From assembly GCA_018340805.1 (NCBI GenBank), contig JACMZG010001870.1, positions 14,541,478-14,605,477 of the forward strand: a stretch of 64,000 nucleotides of DNA. Direction: 5' to 3'. The notes under the pieces are model-generated. The model was not told the origin of the DNA. It did not search any database and was given only the letters and a program-made list of their open reading frames with translations. The translations under genes and the position numbers were made by a program. Below are positions 9,304-20,272 of this stretch, piece after piece. The stretch is from Microvelia longipes. Taxonomy: Eukaryota; Arthropoda; Insecta; Hemiptera; Veliidae. How positions within the stretch are numbered: the stretch's first letter is position 1; the number at the start of each line of letters is the position of its first letter.

Positions 9304-9650
9304 TCATTTTACTTTTCCGTATTTATACCGTAGATATATAGGAAAATTATTGTGTTTTCAAACAAATTCGAAACAGGGATGTCACCTGAATTATCCGTTT
9401 CAGATGTTGTAAGTTTAATGACTTGCGCACGGTTTTTAAAAATCATAATAATGGGAGAATAATCTAATTGAGTTGAAATTCGGGACAAGTTTTGTTTTAA
9501 TACGACCAGATACCTCCATGATTTTTGTTGGATCATAAAAGTTAAGCAGCATTGAGCGAGGAATGACCAATCCCTGGACGGGTGACCGCTAGGAATGAAT
9601 CGGATGTATTTACTGTCAAAGGAGGAGCGAAGCGAGTGCGAAGAGGTGTT
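9304..9650 (+). repeat. Family A repeat with internal deletion
   Basis: Begins with the ACTTTTCCGTATTTATACCGTAGATATATAGG start of family A and passes GGATGTCACCTGAATTATCCGTTTCAG. It then jumps about 300 bp to the TTTAATGACTTGCGCACG region, and ends after the 5S-like block and a GAGGAGCGAAGCGAGTGCGAAG motif. It is head-to-head with the copy at 8425-9203. Confidence 0.8.
9531..9597 (+). other. 5S-rRNA-like segment in family A (well preserved)
   Basis: GGATCATAAAAGTTAAGCAGCATTGAGCG, then a short insertion, then CTGGACGGGTGACCGCTAGGAA. This matches in order the 5S A box (GTTAAGC-xxGTCGGGCG) and C box (TGGATGGGTGACCGC-GGGAA). If functional these would be RNA polymerase III promoter elements that recruit TFIIIA. 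It is not a full 5S gene: the 5' third and the closing helix are missing. Confidence 0.75.
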
Positions 9651-10157
9651 TCAGTAATGTAGATTGCTAATGGGATTGTAGATCGTAATGTAGATCGCTA
9701 ATTGAATAATAGATCTAACCCATTAGTAACTATTTACCTAATAGTAAATTTATACGGTCATAATCAATGAAGCTTGTCTAATATTTTTCTCAGTTTTAGG
9801 AATAGTTTTTAAGTGGTTAAACTGTGTACTTAGGTTGGACAATGAGCCGTGAAGAAAAAAAAGAATAGTGACAAGTTCAAGGCTTATATTCTTCCTTTCA
9901 CGGAGTAAACTATAATTTAGCTCCTTCCTAACGTTCTTTGTACTTTATTTTTCTAAACACATATTTAGTTATATACATTTATCGAAACAATAATGAAGGG
10001 CCTCTGGACCCTAACCAGCTACGCAAAGTCAGCTCCGAAGAGTCGCACCGAGGGCGCTTCGCGCAAACAATGATCTTTTTTGTATTAATCGACACGCATG
10101 GTCTTTGGGAGCAAATATTAATTTGAAACTCTTATGGGGTAAAATCTTATAGTAATT
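9651..10157. other. Unassigned stretch with a short ATC-rich repeat
   Basis: 9660-9715 has a few imperfect copies of GTAGATCGCTAAT. Otherwise nothing recognised. Confidence 0.4.
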
Positions 10158-10176
10158 TATATATATATATATTATA

Positions 10177-10270
<94 letters not shown>

Positions 10271-10273
10271 ATA
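10158..10273. repeat. (TA)n microsatellite, interrupted
   Basis: TA dinucleotide tract with several phase breaks (ATTATA). Confidence 0.99.
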
Positions 10274-10705
10274 CACAAACTAATTACACTATTTAAAATA
10301 TCACTACTAATAAATTATTACTTTAACGTACTATACGTCAGTTGTAATCTTTAAAAAGATATGGTTAAAATAAAAACAGGTAGACCTTAGTGTGTTCCAT
10401 CGGCATAATTTCAACCATAATAACCTTTTTAATAAAAGATTAAATATTAGTAAAACCCAAAGGAGCCCTCTATTTAGTTGAGATTCTAAACGACTAAGTA
10501 TATATGTCAATCATTATTTAAAAATAATGAAAATTTTTAGACATTCTACATCACAGGTGTTATTTATCTCAAGTAATTAATATCAAACGCCCTCAAATAC
10601 ATATTTTTAACAGTTACTTAATAGTGTTAATTGGTTATTTCCTTTTTATTATAAACGATGCTTGTTCTTTAAGCACTTTATTCGTTAATTCCACGCTTTA
10701 TTTTT
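10274..10705. other. Unassigned AT-rich stretch
   Basis: No supported feature. Confidence 0.4.
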
Positions 10706-10880
10706 ACAAGCATAGAGATACATACTAGAGGGAGCATAGCCTATCTCAATCCATTGAGAAGCCTGAAACATCGTTTTGGGGCTCTCAGGGGATTTGTGTA
10801 ACCTTTTGAAACCTCCTTCAAGAGTGAGTTAAGGATAAATCAATTGTTTTTGGCTTACCGCACATTGTTTTTGTTCTGAT
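10706..10880 (-). repeat. Family D repeat
   Basis: On the minus strand it reads CTTAACTCACTCTTGAAGGAGG, then GGTTACACA, a CCCCAAAACGATGTTTCAGG block and TAGGCTATGCTCCCTCTAGT. The same order is found at 22000-22118, 50365-50480, 51560-51680, 56215-56370 and 63870-64000. Non-coding, class unknown. Confidence 0.75.
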
Positions 10881-11003
10881 TTGCATTTTATCGTTCTTCT
10901 AGAAAAGTTACTCTAATTTTGTACGATATATTTGATTATATTTATAAGGGAAACTTGTCAGGTTACTTTTTCGATGTTTTAAAATTTAATCTATAGAGCC
11001 TTA

Positions 11004-11916
11004 CTATAGTACGACACCACGGCTAAAATCAATTGACAGCGCGCCAAAATCTGTGAGGGAAAGAATTCCATTGGTTCAGACCGACCCGCTCTTTCCCCCT
11101 CCACCTCATGCCAACCTCGGTATAAAAAAATACCTTTTTCGTAAATAAATCATAAAAGGCAACACTGGTTGTAAATATTTGTAACCTCGCGTCGCTTTTA
11201 TTTCCCTCATTGTGCATATTGATCTGTTTGATTTCGTTTCGTTTCATTCCAATCTGTTCAATTATCCAATTATTGCGAAGTTGTAATATGATCTGAGTGT
11301 CTATATTTGACGCATGGACATTGACGTATTCTTCAAGCATTTCTTGAATTTGAATACAGCGCAGGTTCTGTGCTCTGTCAACCAAAGACATCATTTTTTT
11401 TTAAAATGCCATGTCATTCAATTCAATAGATGACAGTCTTGACTTTTTTAAGTCTTGAATGCATATTGTGTCATATTATTTTTATAATATGAAACAATAC
11501 GCTTTCAATTATACAAACTTGTTTTGGAAAAAGGTAATTATAGCTGACAATTTATTTAAATCGTCAAACTTTTATCAAAGAACTATTATGATCCATTGCA
11601 TTACGTAATTAACAACTTTAACTCCACTTAATTCATACTTCCCGAACAAATTTAAAGCAACACTTAGTTTGTAAATTTATAAGATACAACATATTCCTTC
11701 TTAAAAAGTAAATAAATAATTTTTAAAAATAAAAAATACGATATCAAATAAAACAAATAATAAAATTCATACATAACCTGATTTTCAGTGTTGCCAAGGT
11801 AGGGAATTTTTTTGTTACATAAAAGAAGGGAATTTTTTTTTATTAAAAAAAGAGGGTTGAAAGCATTGAGATTTTGGCGGGCTATCAATTGATTTTAGCC
11901 GTGTGTCGTATTATAG
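11004..11916. mobile_element. TA-flanked inverted-repeat DNA element, ~0.9 kb
   Basis: Terminal inverted repeats of about 50 bp begin CTATAGTACGACACCACGGC on the left and, reverse-complemented, CTATAATACGACACACGGCT on the right. They share the following AAAATCAATTGA and GGCGCCAAAATCT-like bases. TA dinucleotides at 11002-11003 and 11917-11918 fit a Tc1/mariner-type target duplication. The interior is AT-rich. The minus-strand 121-residue frame at 11029-11394 runs into the left inverted repeat and has no recognisable transposase motif (no DDE/DDD signature seen), so I treat the element as non-autonomous. Confidence 0.75.
11029..11394 (-). CDS. Unidentified 121-residue open frame inside the TA-flanked element
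   Basis: The frame opens MMSLVDRAQNLRCIQIQEML and ends in the left terminal inverted repeat. It is polar and helical-looking in its first half (QIQEMLEEYV, NNWIIEQIGMKRNEIKQIN) and has an aromatic, basic end (FPHRFWRAVN). I recognise no family. It could be a relic of the autonomous parent's protein or chance. Its position within a mobile element and its non-repetitive composition are the only arguments that it is more than noise. Confidence 0.2.
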   Translation of the reverse strand: MMSLVDRAQNLRCIQIQEMLEEYVNVHASNIDTQIILQLRNNWIIEQIGMKRNEIKQINMHNEGNKSDARLQIFTTSVAFYDLFTKKVFFYTEVGMRWRGKERVGLNQWNSFPHRFWRAVN

Positions 11917-11919
11917 TAA

Positions 11920-12713
11920 TATATCTCCATGTTTACAAGCATGTTTTTTTATTTTTAGCTAATTTTTTAAAAAATAAGCTTATGAGATTTAGGTAATACC
12001 TAAAATACCAAAAAGGGATAATTCAGGTGATAACTAAATTCCAAATTTTAATTGCTAAAATAACACTTTTCTAAATTTCTACGGTGAAGCTAAATTAAAA
12101 ATGTAGTCTCTTTATTGTACCTCACAGTAATAAAAGAAGAGGAAGATGAAAAACCATAGCACGAAGAAAAGGAGGCTGAAAAAAGGGATTTTTATTTTAA
12201 TAATTTTGAAATGAATTCCTCAGTAACGACATATTAATTATATATGTCAATCGAATAAGTGATTTGATTCTTAAAAATATTCATAAATTAAGCTAAATAA
12301 TAAAAACTAATTTCATGAATAAATTCATCATTAATTTATTTAAAGAAATAGTATTTAAATTTTCTTATTGAGTTAAATAAGTAAAAAAAAATTTCTTAAA
12401 ATTGTATTAGTTGTAAAAACAACCGTTGAATGCAAAATTTAATAATATTTAAAAGAAGAGATGTCCAACTAATTCAACTTAATTAGGGATTATTATTCAT
12501 TTTTATCTTCTTTTACGAGAATAAAAATAATAATTATTAGGAAAGTTTAAACAAGATTTTAATTAATAATCAAATATTAATTAGTGAATTTTTAATTAGT
12601 TTTTATTTTTTTAGGGAATTTTCTTTAAAAATAATCGCTAATGAGATGGCTTGAATGGTGAAGAAAGCGCTCGGGAGTGTGTTCAAAATAAAAACGAAAA
12701 ATACGTTTTGTAA

Positions 12714-12717
<4 letters not shown>
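11920..12717. other. Unassigned, very AT-rich
   Basis: Nothing recognised. Many short runs of A and T with ATTAATT-type self-complementarity. Confidence 0.4.

Positions 12718-12797
<80 letters not shown>
12718..12797. repeat. (TA)n microsatellite
   Basis: Long uninterrupted TA tract of about 38 units. Confidence 0.99.
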
Positions 12798-12802
<5 letters not shown>

Positions 12803-13670
12803 TCAGACTGCGATTAATCATTTGCTGAGTCATCTTTGAGGATTAATGACTTTATGCACATTTCAAAACCAATAAGGTTGTGAACGTTAATTAGGCCGAT
12901 TTTTCATTTAGATACAAAAATGTGTAGAAATGTCTTATTTTGGTTTAAGAAAACAAATCATTTGCAAACCTTACCCTTATTTAAAAATATTTAGTTACTA
13001 ATACTGCTAGATTTAGGGTACTTAGTACCCCGACTCTTTAATAAAAAAAATTGAAAATGTAATGAATTATGAGTGTTCTAAAGCGAAAAAAATAAGACGT
13101 TTCTACTCTAGCCGAATCATTTCTAATATCAATACTTAAGAAATTCAATTTGGGAAATAATGCCCGCTAAAAAAGCGGTCTTGGACAAAAATATGCAAAT
13201 GGCAAAATATCTTTTATTCGTCCCAAAGCCCCTTACTTTTTTCTATTTTCGCAAAATCCAGTGTTGCATGGGTCAACAGAAGTTAACTACACCACCAAAA
13301 AGAAGCCCCCAAATCCTGGTTTTTATAAATTTACGTCTTACGCTTTAAAATTTTAGAGGAAGGAGGGATACTTTTGGCCCACCCAGTTTACATTAACTTA
13401 TAAAACAGTTAATAAACATAAACACAATTTTATTGTTTTTTCGGAAAGATTCCTCTAACAATAAGTGTGAGGAAAAAAAAAAAAAAAAAATAAAAAAATA
13501 AAATAAAAATAAAACAGTTAATATATAAACTAATGCTCTCAGCAACATTAGATTGTATACTTTTATCATGTTAGATACTTCACTGAAGTTTATTAATATT
13601 TTTTAAAACTAAAACGATTTTTTTTGAAAAAAATATATTGATAATGAAAAGTCAGAAAATTATAATCTTA
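12798..13670. other. Unassigned stretch with poly(A)-rich segment
   Basis: No gene supported. 13473-13515 is A-rich with (AAAAT)n character. The 62-residue frame at 13160-13348 has no recognisable domain. Confidence 0.4.
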
Positions 13671-13671
13671 T

Positions 13672-13830
13672 AAAACTTTTGACGCATTATTATCTTATAC
13701 AACTTCTGACGCATTATTATCTTATAACACCTCTGACGCATTATTATCTTATAACACTTCTGACGCATTATTATCTTATAACACTTTTGACGCATAATCT
13801 TATAACCTTCTGACGCATTATTATTTCACA
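13672..13830. repeat. ~27-bp minisatellite
   Basis: About six copies of a unit with TTCTGACGCATTATTATCTTATAACAC. The last unit is shortened. Confidence 0.9.
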
Positions 13831-14190
13831 CATTCAAAAACTAATAAGAATAGTTCAAATAGTTGATCAAGCTTAATAAAATAAATGAAAACATATTTAG
13901 AATAAAAAAGTTATAACATACATTAGTAATCTATATCGCACAGCTGTCATTTTAATAATTATCCAACACACTACATCTATAGAACTAAACTTTAAATGAA
14001 CTCTCATGTCATAAGACTGCGTCTATGAATAAATAGGTCATATTTACCTAGTAATATTTATTAAAATATAACAAATTATGATGTTATAAAACAATTAACA
14101 AAAGGAATCATAAAAAGGGATTTGTGTCAAGGAAAAAAAATTGAATATCTTATGGTACCTTTATTACAAACTATAGAAATATAGTAGGCC

Positions 14191-14196
<6 letters not shown>
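13831..14196. other. Unassigned AT-rich stretch
   Basis: No supported feature. Confidence 0.4.
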
Positions 14197-14440
<244 letters not shown>

Positions 14441-14654
14441 ATTCAAATTCAATAAAGCATCTTGAGAATTTAGCTAGGTAAAACATTAAATCAAACAATC
14501 TTACTATTCATGTTTTTTTCTGATTTCATTTAAAATGAGACTGTTTTAATACGCCGTGAATTAAGCCCAAAATCTGGTCAGGTATTTTTCTTTTAGGACT
14601 TGATTTTGAGCCAAGACAGATTAAAATTTGATCAGTTGTTTTAACTGTTCAAAG

Positions 14655-14805
14655 TGTTTCGACGTGTTGTAGTGTAAATTTGGCGAAATGTATACTGTGA
14701 GGATAGCGAAGCGAGTGCAAAGCAATGAGGATGAGCGTAGCGTATCCGATGCGGTGAGAAAAAGTTCTGAGGTACCTCGTAACCGATTTTTGAAAACATA
14801 AAGAT
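14655..14805 (+). repeat. Family A repeat, 3' fragment
   Basis: Contains AGTGTAAATTTGGCGAAATGTAT, GAGGATAGCGAAGCGAGTGC and GAGGATGAGCGTAGCGTATCCGATG, ending GAGGTACCTCGTAACCGATTTT. These are the last ~150 bp of family A without the 5S-like block. Confidence 0.8.
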
Positions 14806-15832
14806 CAAAAAATTATAGCAATCAGAAAAGGAAGATAACTTGATCATATCAGAAAATTATATACCCAGTTAGTTTAATTATATAATAACCTACACTAAAA
14901 TCACATCTATAATTATATGTTAATACAAATAACAAAACATTTTACAATCCTATCATCGAATAAAAATAATATAATCGTCTAAAATAATATGTAGGACCTA
15001 ATTGGAATCGTTTGCCAAATTAATAAATCTCGAAAACGATACAGTTTGCTTTCACTTTCAATCGTCATGAGGAACAAGGGTCTTATGCGATCTTACTTCC
15101 CGATCCAACCCACAGATCAACAGATACATAATTTTAGTTTTCGTATTGAATCCAAAAACTTTCATATTTTGTTCATCGTTCATCATAACAACAAAACAAC
15201 GTAAAACATTAAGATAATCCTAGTTCGAAGCATCTAAAGTGAGCATTTTTTATTAATGTCTAAAATTTTCTGTACATTCAAGTTAAATTCAATATTTTAT
15301 TGAAATAAAATTTTAACTTTTCATTCAGCCTATATTTTTTCATTGTTGTTCGCAAAGCAAAGTATGATGAGGGGGAGTTCAATTATATAAAGAACTACAA
15401 TTGACACTAGATATTGCTAACATCAATATTCCCACTTTGTAGGCTCAACAAATCACATCAGTCCCAATTGTAATGGAATAAGGTGCTTTAATAATTACCG
15501 CTTTAATAGTTGAGCTTCCACCCAAAACTTTCAAAAAAGCATTAAAACATTGTTGCTTGAGAAAGCCTACTATAATGTAACGGTTTTAGCTGATACTTAG
15601 TAGTTTTTACATTTTTTTTAAATGTTTACTGTTTCATGTAAATGTTACGGTTTTTTTGTTTTTTATTTTTAATCATTTTGTGTTATTCAAGTTATGCTGT
15701 CTATGTTGTAATTTCACAATCAATTTGTTTTTTTTGTTATTCTTTCATACAATTGTAAATTTTTTACAATTGAGAAACTTAGTAACAAGTAACCTTAAAT
15801 ATGTAAAAAATGAAATAAATTAGGCGAATAAT
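14806..15832. other. Unassigned stretch
   Basis: About 1 kb with no recognised repeat and no frame of note. Confidence 0.4.
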
Positions 15833-15833
15833 A

Positions 15834-16063
15834 ATAATGCCTGTTTAGAGCTTTGCAGCCATCAGGACAATTCCTGCTGGACCACCTTAAGTTGCAGAGG
15901 TAACCGTAACGCTCAAAGTGTAATCAATCTAAAGTTTGGCGTTAATTCATTTTAACAATATATTATATAAACTGAAAGTGCAACCGAGATGCGAACGCAG
16001 AGATCATGTGTCAAAGATCAGTGTAAGAACTGACGCCTTACGACATCGGCCACGGAGGCGGCT
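15834..16063 (-). repeat. tRNA-derived SINE, older copy
   Basis: Reverse-strand copy with AGCCGCCTCCGTGGCCGATG head, a B box degraded to GCGTTCGCATCTCGG, the AAACTTTGAGCGTTACGG-like body block, and GGCTGCAAAGCTCTAAACAGGCATTATTATTATT as the 3' end. It is more diverged than the copies at 43169 and 62732. Confidence 0.85.
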
Positions 16064-16087
16064 CTCATTTAGGTGATAATAAATTAA

Positions 16088-16270
16088 AATAATGGTACGG
16101 GGTACCTTGCCCGAGATTTTCCTTACACTTCAGAGTCGCTTTGCATTCTGAGGACGAATGCTAAGTTTCACAAAGCTGAGGTGTCTTACGGGTTTTCTCG
16201 TAATTTAAGGTGATATAACAGTAAAGGGTAGTATAACACGACTCGCTTCTCTCGCCCTCAGAATTGCTGT
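16088..16270 (-). repeat. Family A terminus, rearranged
   Basis: GGTACGGGGTACC and TCGC-rich pieces of the family A 3' end occur here in scrambled order (16096-16160, 16237-16262). A further TAGCTTCGCTCGTCTTTAGA motif is at 16382-16401. Confidence 0.5.
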
Positions 16271-16520
16271 TAGCAAATGCCAACATGGCTTTAAAATGCC
16301 ATGTATTTGGTATTTCTTTGGTCTCGATGGGCTAAACCTCAATATAAAGTTACCCTACGCCTGGAACGTTATAACTTCAAAATAGCTTCGCTCGTCTTTA
16401 GAAAGGTAAAGTTCCCAATGACTAGAATTTACTACGGTCCGTTACGTACAGCCTTAAAATATTGCGGTTAAGAAAATAAAAATTTATTGATAAATGTGTA
16501 GGCTTCGCAGTTATTGTGAT

Positions 16521-16794
16521 AAAGATTTAGGTCTTCGGTGGTGACGCGTCAATGTAGATAAAGAATCGACGTTTCGCTTCCACTGTGGGAGTCATCTTCA
16601 GGGATGTAGGACATCATGGAATGCTCGACACTAAAACTAACTGGACAAAAAACAAGCTAAACTAACTAACTGAACAGTTCAGTTTTGTAGAGCATTACAT
16701 GATGTCCTGAATCCTGAGACGCCTCCCACAGTGGAAGCGAAACGTCGGATCCTTTCTTACATTGACGCGGTCACCACCGGAAGACCTAAATCTT
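16521..16794. mobile_element. Fold-back element with GCGAAACGTCG arms
   Basis: Two ~105-bp inverted arms (16521-16626 and 16690-16794) flank a ~63-bp loop. Arm landmarks are AAGATTTAGGTCTTC, GGTGGTGACGCG-TCAATGTA, the CGACGTTTCGCTTCCACTGT block and ACATCATG. Each arm, read outward from the loop, contains CTGA-GA, then a CTCC...GGAAGC stem, then GAAACGTCG. This order is reminiscent of a hammerhead ribozyme core, but stem III and the cleavage triplet are not demonstrated. No open frame. Class unresolved (MITE-like or Penelope-related terminal sequence). Confidence 0.75.
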
Positions 16795-16861
16795 CATCAA
16801 ATGTATTGAATGACAACCATATCAAATTAAATTGTGTGATCTATTAACACCTACAGATGTA

Positions 16862-17290
16862 AAAATGTCTTGTTTTTTACTTCTTGAAACCAAATTTTTC
16901 ATAATATACCCTAAATTATGAGAAAGGATAGTTCTGCCTATCCAGGTGGAGCTTTTCATGTGAAATGCCTCGCTCAAATATTAGAAATCGCACGATTCTA
17001 GTTTCTTGTAATAAGTGTAATAACGTGAAAAAAATTTCATAAGCTAATAAATGTCAAATAAAAAGTGTTTTTTTCGTCAAATCGATAAGTATAGCTTAAG
17101 TTATGACATGTGTTTTAATGCACAAAAAAAATGGACAAAATATTGTTTTCCAGAAATTCGCTGACTGTATAAATTTAAGCATTTTTCTGTTTTTTGGAAG
17201 GGTTCATAAGTTTGGCTGTTATCCGATTTTGATGATTAAACACTTTTATAGAAAATTTTATCATCTTTTAAAAAATGTTTATTGTTTTTA
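16862..17290 (+). mobile_element. Family C element, decayed partial copy
   Basis: Shares the TTACTTCTTGAAACCAAATTT, ATAATATACCCTAAATTATG, CTGCCTATCCAGGTGGAGC and GTTATCCGATTTTGATGATTAAACAC blocks with 719-1515. The right arm is missing. Confidence 0.65.
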
Positions 17291-17688
17291 CATAACAGAT
17301 ATTATCTCACAATTCTAAACTATTAAACATCTATTTTTATTTTAGATGCGAGTAAATTAAACTAGATCCTATTTGTATTTTTGAATATACAGCAATACAG
17401 CGAAATAATGAAATATGAAATAGGGAGTTAACCTTGGGCTATGAGAGCAGGTCAGCTGAAAGACTCTTTGAAACATTTCATAATCATTTGCCAACAAATT
17501 TTCCCCTTGTTTTCCCTTCGGAATTATTGATGAAGAAAATGAGTCAACTTCTAGCATCTAAAGTAGATCTGATCTAATATTTTAAATCTAAATTATTTTT
17601 TCAGGCACTATAATGACCAGGATTAGGTTAACGTACAAGGAAAAATATCGTCATTTCTAATGAAAAATTATGACATTTCTAAGAGAAA
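17291..17688. other. Unassigned stretch
   Basis: No supported feature. Confidence 0.4.
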
Positions 17689-17689
17689 A

Positions 17690-18035
17690 ATCTGGTACGG
17701 GGTACCTTGGAACTTGTTTAATCGAATTCGCACGTCATTCTCATTGCTTCGGACTCGCTCGCTCTCCTCAGAAAATACAATTAGCAAATTTATACTGCAA
17801 CAATAAAAATACATCCGTTTTATCTCAGCGGTCACCATATAGCACTGACCAAGCTCAATGCTATATAAGTTTTATGATCCAACAAAAATCATGGATAGAC
17901 TTATCGTATTTGAAAAACTTGGTGTACTAATGTATTATGTAAAGATATACATTTGTACCAAATGTATTCAATTAGACCTTTAAAAAACGTCACAAGTCAT
18001 TCATAAAAATTGAATTATTGCTGATTATGAGATAA
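17690..18035 (-). repeat. Family A repeat, 3' half with 5S-like segment
   Basis: Starts at the GGTACGGGGTACC end. It has TTCGGACTCGCTCGCTCTCCTC, the 5S-like block (17826-17880) and the CAAAAATCATGGATAGACTTATC region, stopping near GAGATAAAACTT. The open frame at 17670-17930 is incidental. Confidence 0.8.
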
Positions 18036-18376
18036 AACTTATAAGAGTAGACTTAATAAGAATGAGGCGTATTCGTTTATCGATAGTTTATTATAGATTA
18101 GTTAGATATATAATTTTTCCAAGTATCAATTCATTAACTAGTAATTTGAACTTGCGTTTTATCAACCCCCAATGTTTAATACCCCCCCCCCCCGTTAAAG
18201 TCATCCATTCATCAGGTTTCAATTAAAAATGATTAACAATACATAAAGAGGAATCAAAATCAATAAATATATCGAGTCATTGACTCAATTCAACGTGAAC
18301 ACTCATGTCAATTATTTAAACCAACAGCAATGGTTATTAATTGATTAAACGTTTAGGATTCCAATTCATATGACCA
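18036..18376. other. Unassigned stretch with a poly(C) run
   Basis: A run of 13 C at about 18182-18194; otherwise nothing recognised. Confidence 0.4.
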
Positions 18377-18379
18377 AGA

Positions 18380-18632
18380 CCGGGTACGGGTACCTCAAAA
18401 CTTTTCATCACATTTCGTGTTTACCGAATTTAGGTAAACATTGCATATTTGTTTATTACTTACACATGTGCTATGCGTTTATTGCTAAGAGTACATACAT
18501 GCAAACTTTCAACTCAATTTGATGATTTTATATTTTTATGTACAAACGTAAACGAGATATTCGATAAAAATTACAACTAGTGATTAAATGAAATGAACTT
18601 GGCACAGTTGCTAGTGCTGTGAAAAAAAATGC
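18380..18632 (-). repeat. Family A repeat, internally deleted
   Basis: The GGGTACGGGTACC terminus is followed directly by the ATGTGCTATGCG and TTTCAACTCAATTTGA middle block, ending GAAATGAACTTGGCACAG. The 5S-like block is absent. Confidence 0.6.
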
Positions 18633-18649
18633 GCTTTTAACGTCAAAAA

Positions 18650-18852
18650 CTCGGGTACGGGGGTAATTCGAAACTTTTCCTTTGACATCATTCACTACGC
18701 TAATCTCCCAGCTTCGACTCGCTACGCTCGTCCTCAAGAATTAGGCCTTAAAACGCCTGAATCGGATAATTCCGGTGACATACCGGTTTCAGAGTTTTTG
18801 CAAACACAATGTTTTCCTATATACCTATAGTATAAAGTGGAAAAGTAGAAAT
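18650..18852 (-). repeat. Family A repeat, two-ended deletion derivative
   Basis: The GGGTACGGGGG end and TTCGACTCGCTACGCTCGTCCTC motif are fused at about 18741 to the opposite end of the family (GGCCTTAAAACGCCTGAATC through GACATACCGGTTTCAG to TTTTCCTATATACC). The central ~550 bp are missing. Confidence 0.7.
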
Positions 18853-19437
18853 TTATACTCTCTGAAACACTATACTACTATAGACTTAATGATTTTGTAG
18901 ACTTATAAAAAAAGAGAAGTTCATGAAATAAATTTTCATTATTGATACATTGGACAAAATCAAATAAAAACCAATAAATAAATTATGATTTTATCAAATA
19001 TAGAACGAAAATATCCAAGAGATGAAAAATTAATTATAATGTCGCGCATAATTTAATTCTCGAACTCTAACAAAAATTCGAGGTTTAAATAACACTATTA
19101 ATTCATTACTTTAATTTCGTCGAATTGCATTTTTCAAACGGGACTACAATTATGATTTGAATATCAGTATCGGCATAAATCATTTTTTAGGGAAAACTCT
19201 ATCAGAAAATGCAAATGTCAAATTCGTGCTTAATTTTATAAAATGTATTATTCTTCAGAGTTAAGTTATAAAGCTTCTGCGAACGCTGATAGGAAGAATA
19301 AAACAATAAAATATCTATTTAAGATAATGATACTGGTTCAAATTTAAATAGCATCCTTTATACACGGTGGTCACCCCCCCTTTTAATTTTTGAACCATAT
19401 AAGATAAATTTTTGACTTGGGGGAATTTTTTATGATA
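18853..19437. other. Unassigned AT-rich stretch
   Basis: No supported feature. Confidence 0.4.
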
Positions 19438-19439
19438 TA

Positions 19440-20140
19440 GTCTAAGAGCCGACCTAAACTGTGACTTATTCGTACTACTTCAAACCAAATTGTTTGAAAT
19501 ATATCTTAAATTATTGAAGAAAAACATAGTATGCCTATCTAGAGTGAGCCCGTTTATGATGCGCTGCTCAAATTATATAAAATCGCACCATTTTCAGTTT
19601 TCTAAGTTATAAATGGTTTCCTGTGGGTCGTATACAAAACATGAAGAGAACGTTTGTTATAGACGATAAATCTTTTATAAAACGAGTGTTTAATCATCAA
19701 AATCGGATGACTGCAACCAAATTTATAACTCCTTCAAAAAAATGGATAATTTATTGTGCAAAGTCAGTGAATTTTTTGAAAAAATATTGGATTTCTATGC
19801 ATTTTTTGACCATTTAAACCTCATAACCTTACAAACGTCCATTACTAAGTTGTAGTTATCCGATTTTGACGAAAATGACTCGTTTGTATACAAAATAACT
19901 CGTTTTAAAATTGTAACAGCTTTAAAAAATGTTCTCTTCATGTTTTGCGCATGGCACTCATTGCAAAGAACTGAAATTTGTGCGATTTTATAAAGTTTTG
20001 AGTATGCGCAATCATTTGAAAGGCTCCACTCTGGATAGGCAGACTATGTTTTTCTTCATAATTTAAGGTATATTTACAGAAAAATTTGGTTTGAAGTAGT
20101 ACAAAATGAGTCACATCTTTACACGTCTGGCTCTTTGGAC
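19440..20140. mobile_element. Family C fold-back element, copy 2
   Basis: The palindrome begins GTCTAAGAGCC and ends GGCTCTTTGGAC, with TA/TATA flanking both sides. It is mirrored around about 19790: CGTACTACTTCAAACC against GGTTTGAAGTAGTAC (20089-20103), and CATCAAAATCGGATGACTGC against GTAGTTATCCGATTTTGACG. It lacks the 21-bp array of copy 1. The 64-residue frame at 19623-19817 is inside it and is not supported as a gene. Confidence 0.75.
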
Positions 20141-20149
20141 TATATACAA

Positions 20150-20272
20150 GCCTATCTCGACTCTAGATAGGCAGACTGTGCTTTTTATCATCTAATTTAA
20201 GGAAAATATTCAGAAACATTTTGTTTGAATATTACAAAATGAGTCACATTTCTTAAGCATGGGTCTTGGAAT
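20150..20272 (-). mobile_element. Family C arm fragment
   Basis: A second right-arm-like piece (CTCTAGATAGGCAGACTGTG, then TAATTTAAGGAAAATATTCAG and ACAAAATGAGTCACATTTCT) directly beside copy 2, suggesting tandem or nested insertion. Confidence 0.6.

Noticed and set aside
9531..9597. Functional 5S rRNA gene
   Set aside because: Only the internal promoter part is matched; the 5' third and the terminal helix are absent and the block is inside a dispersed repeat.
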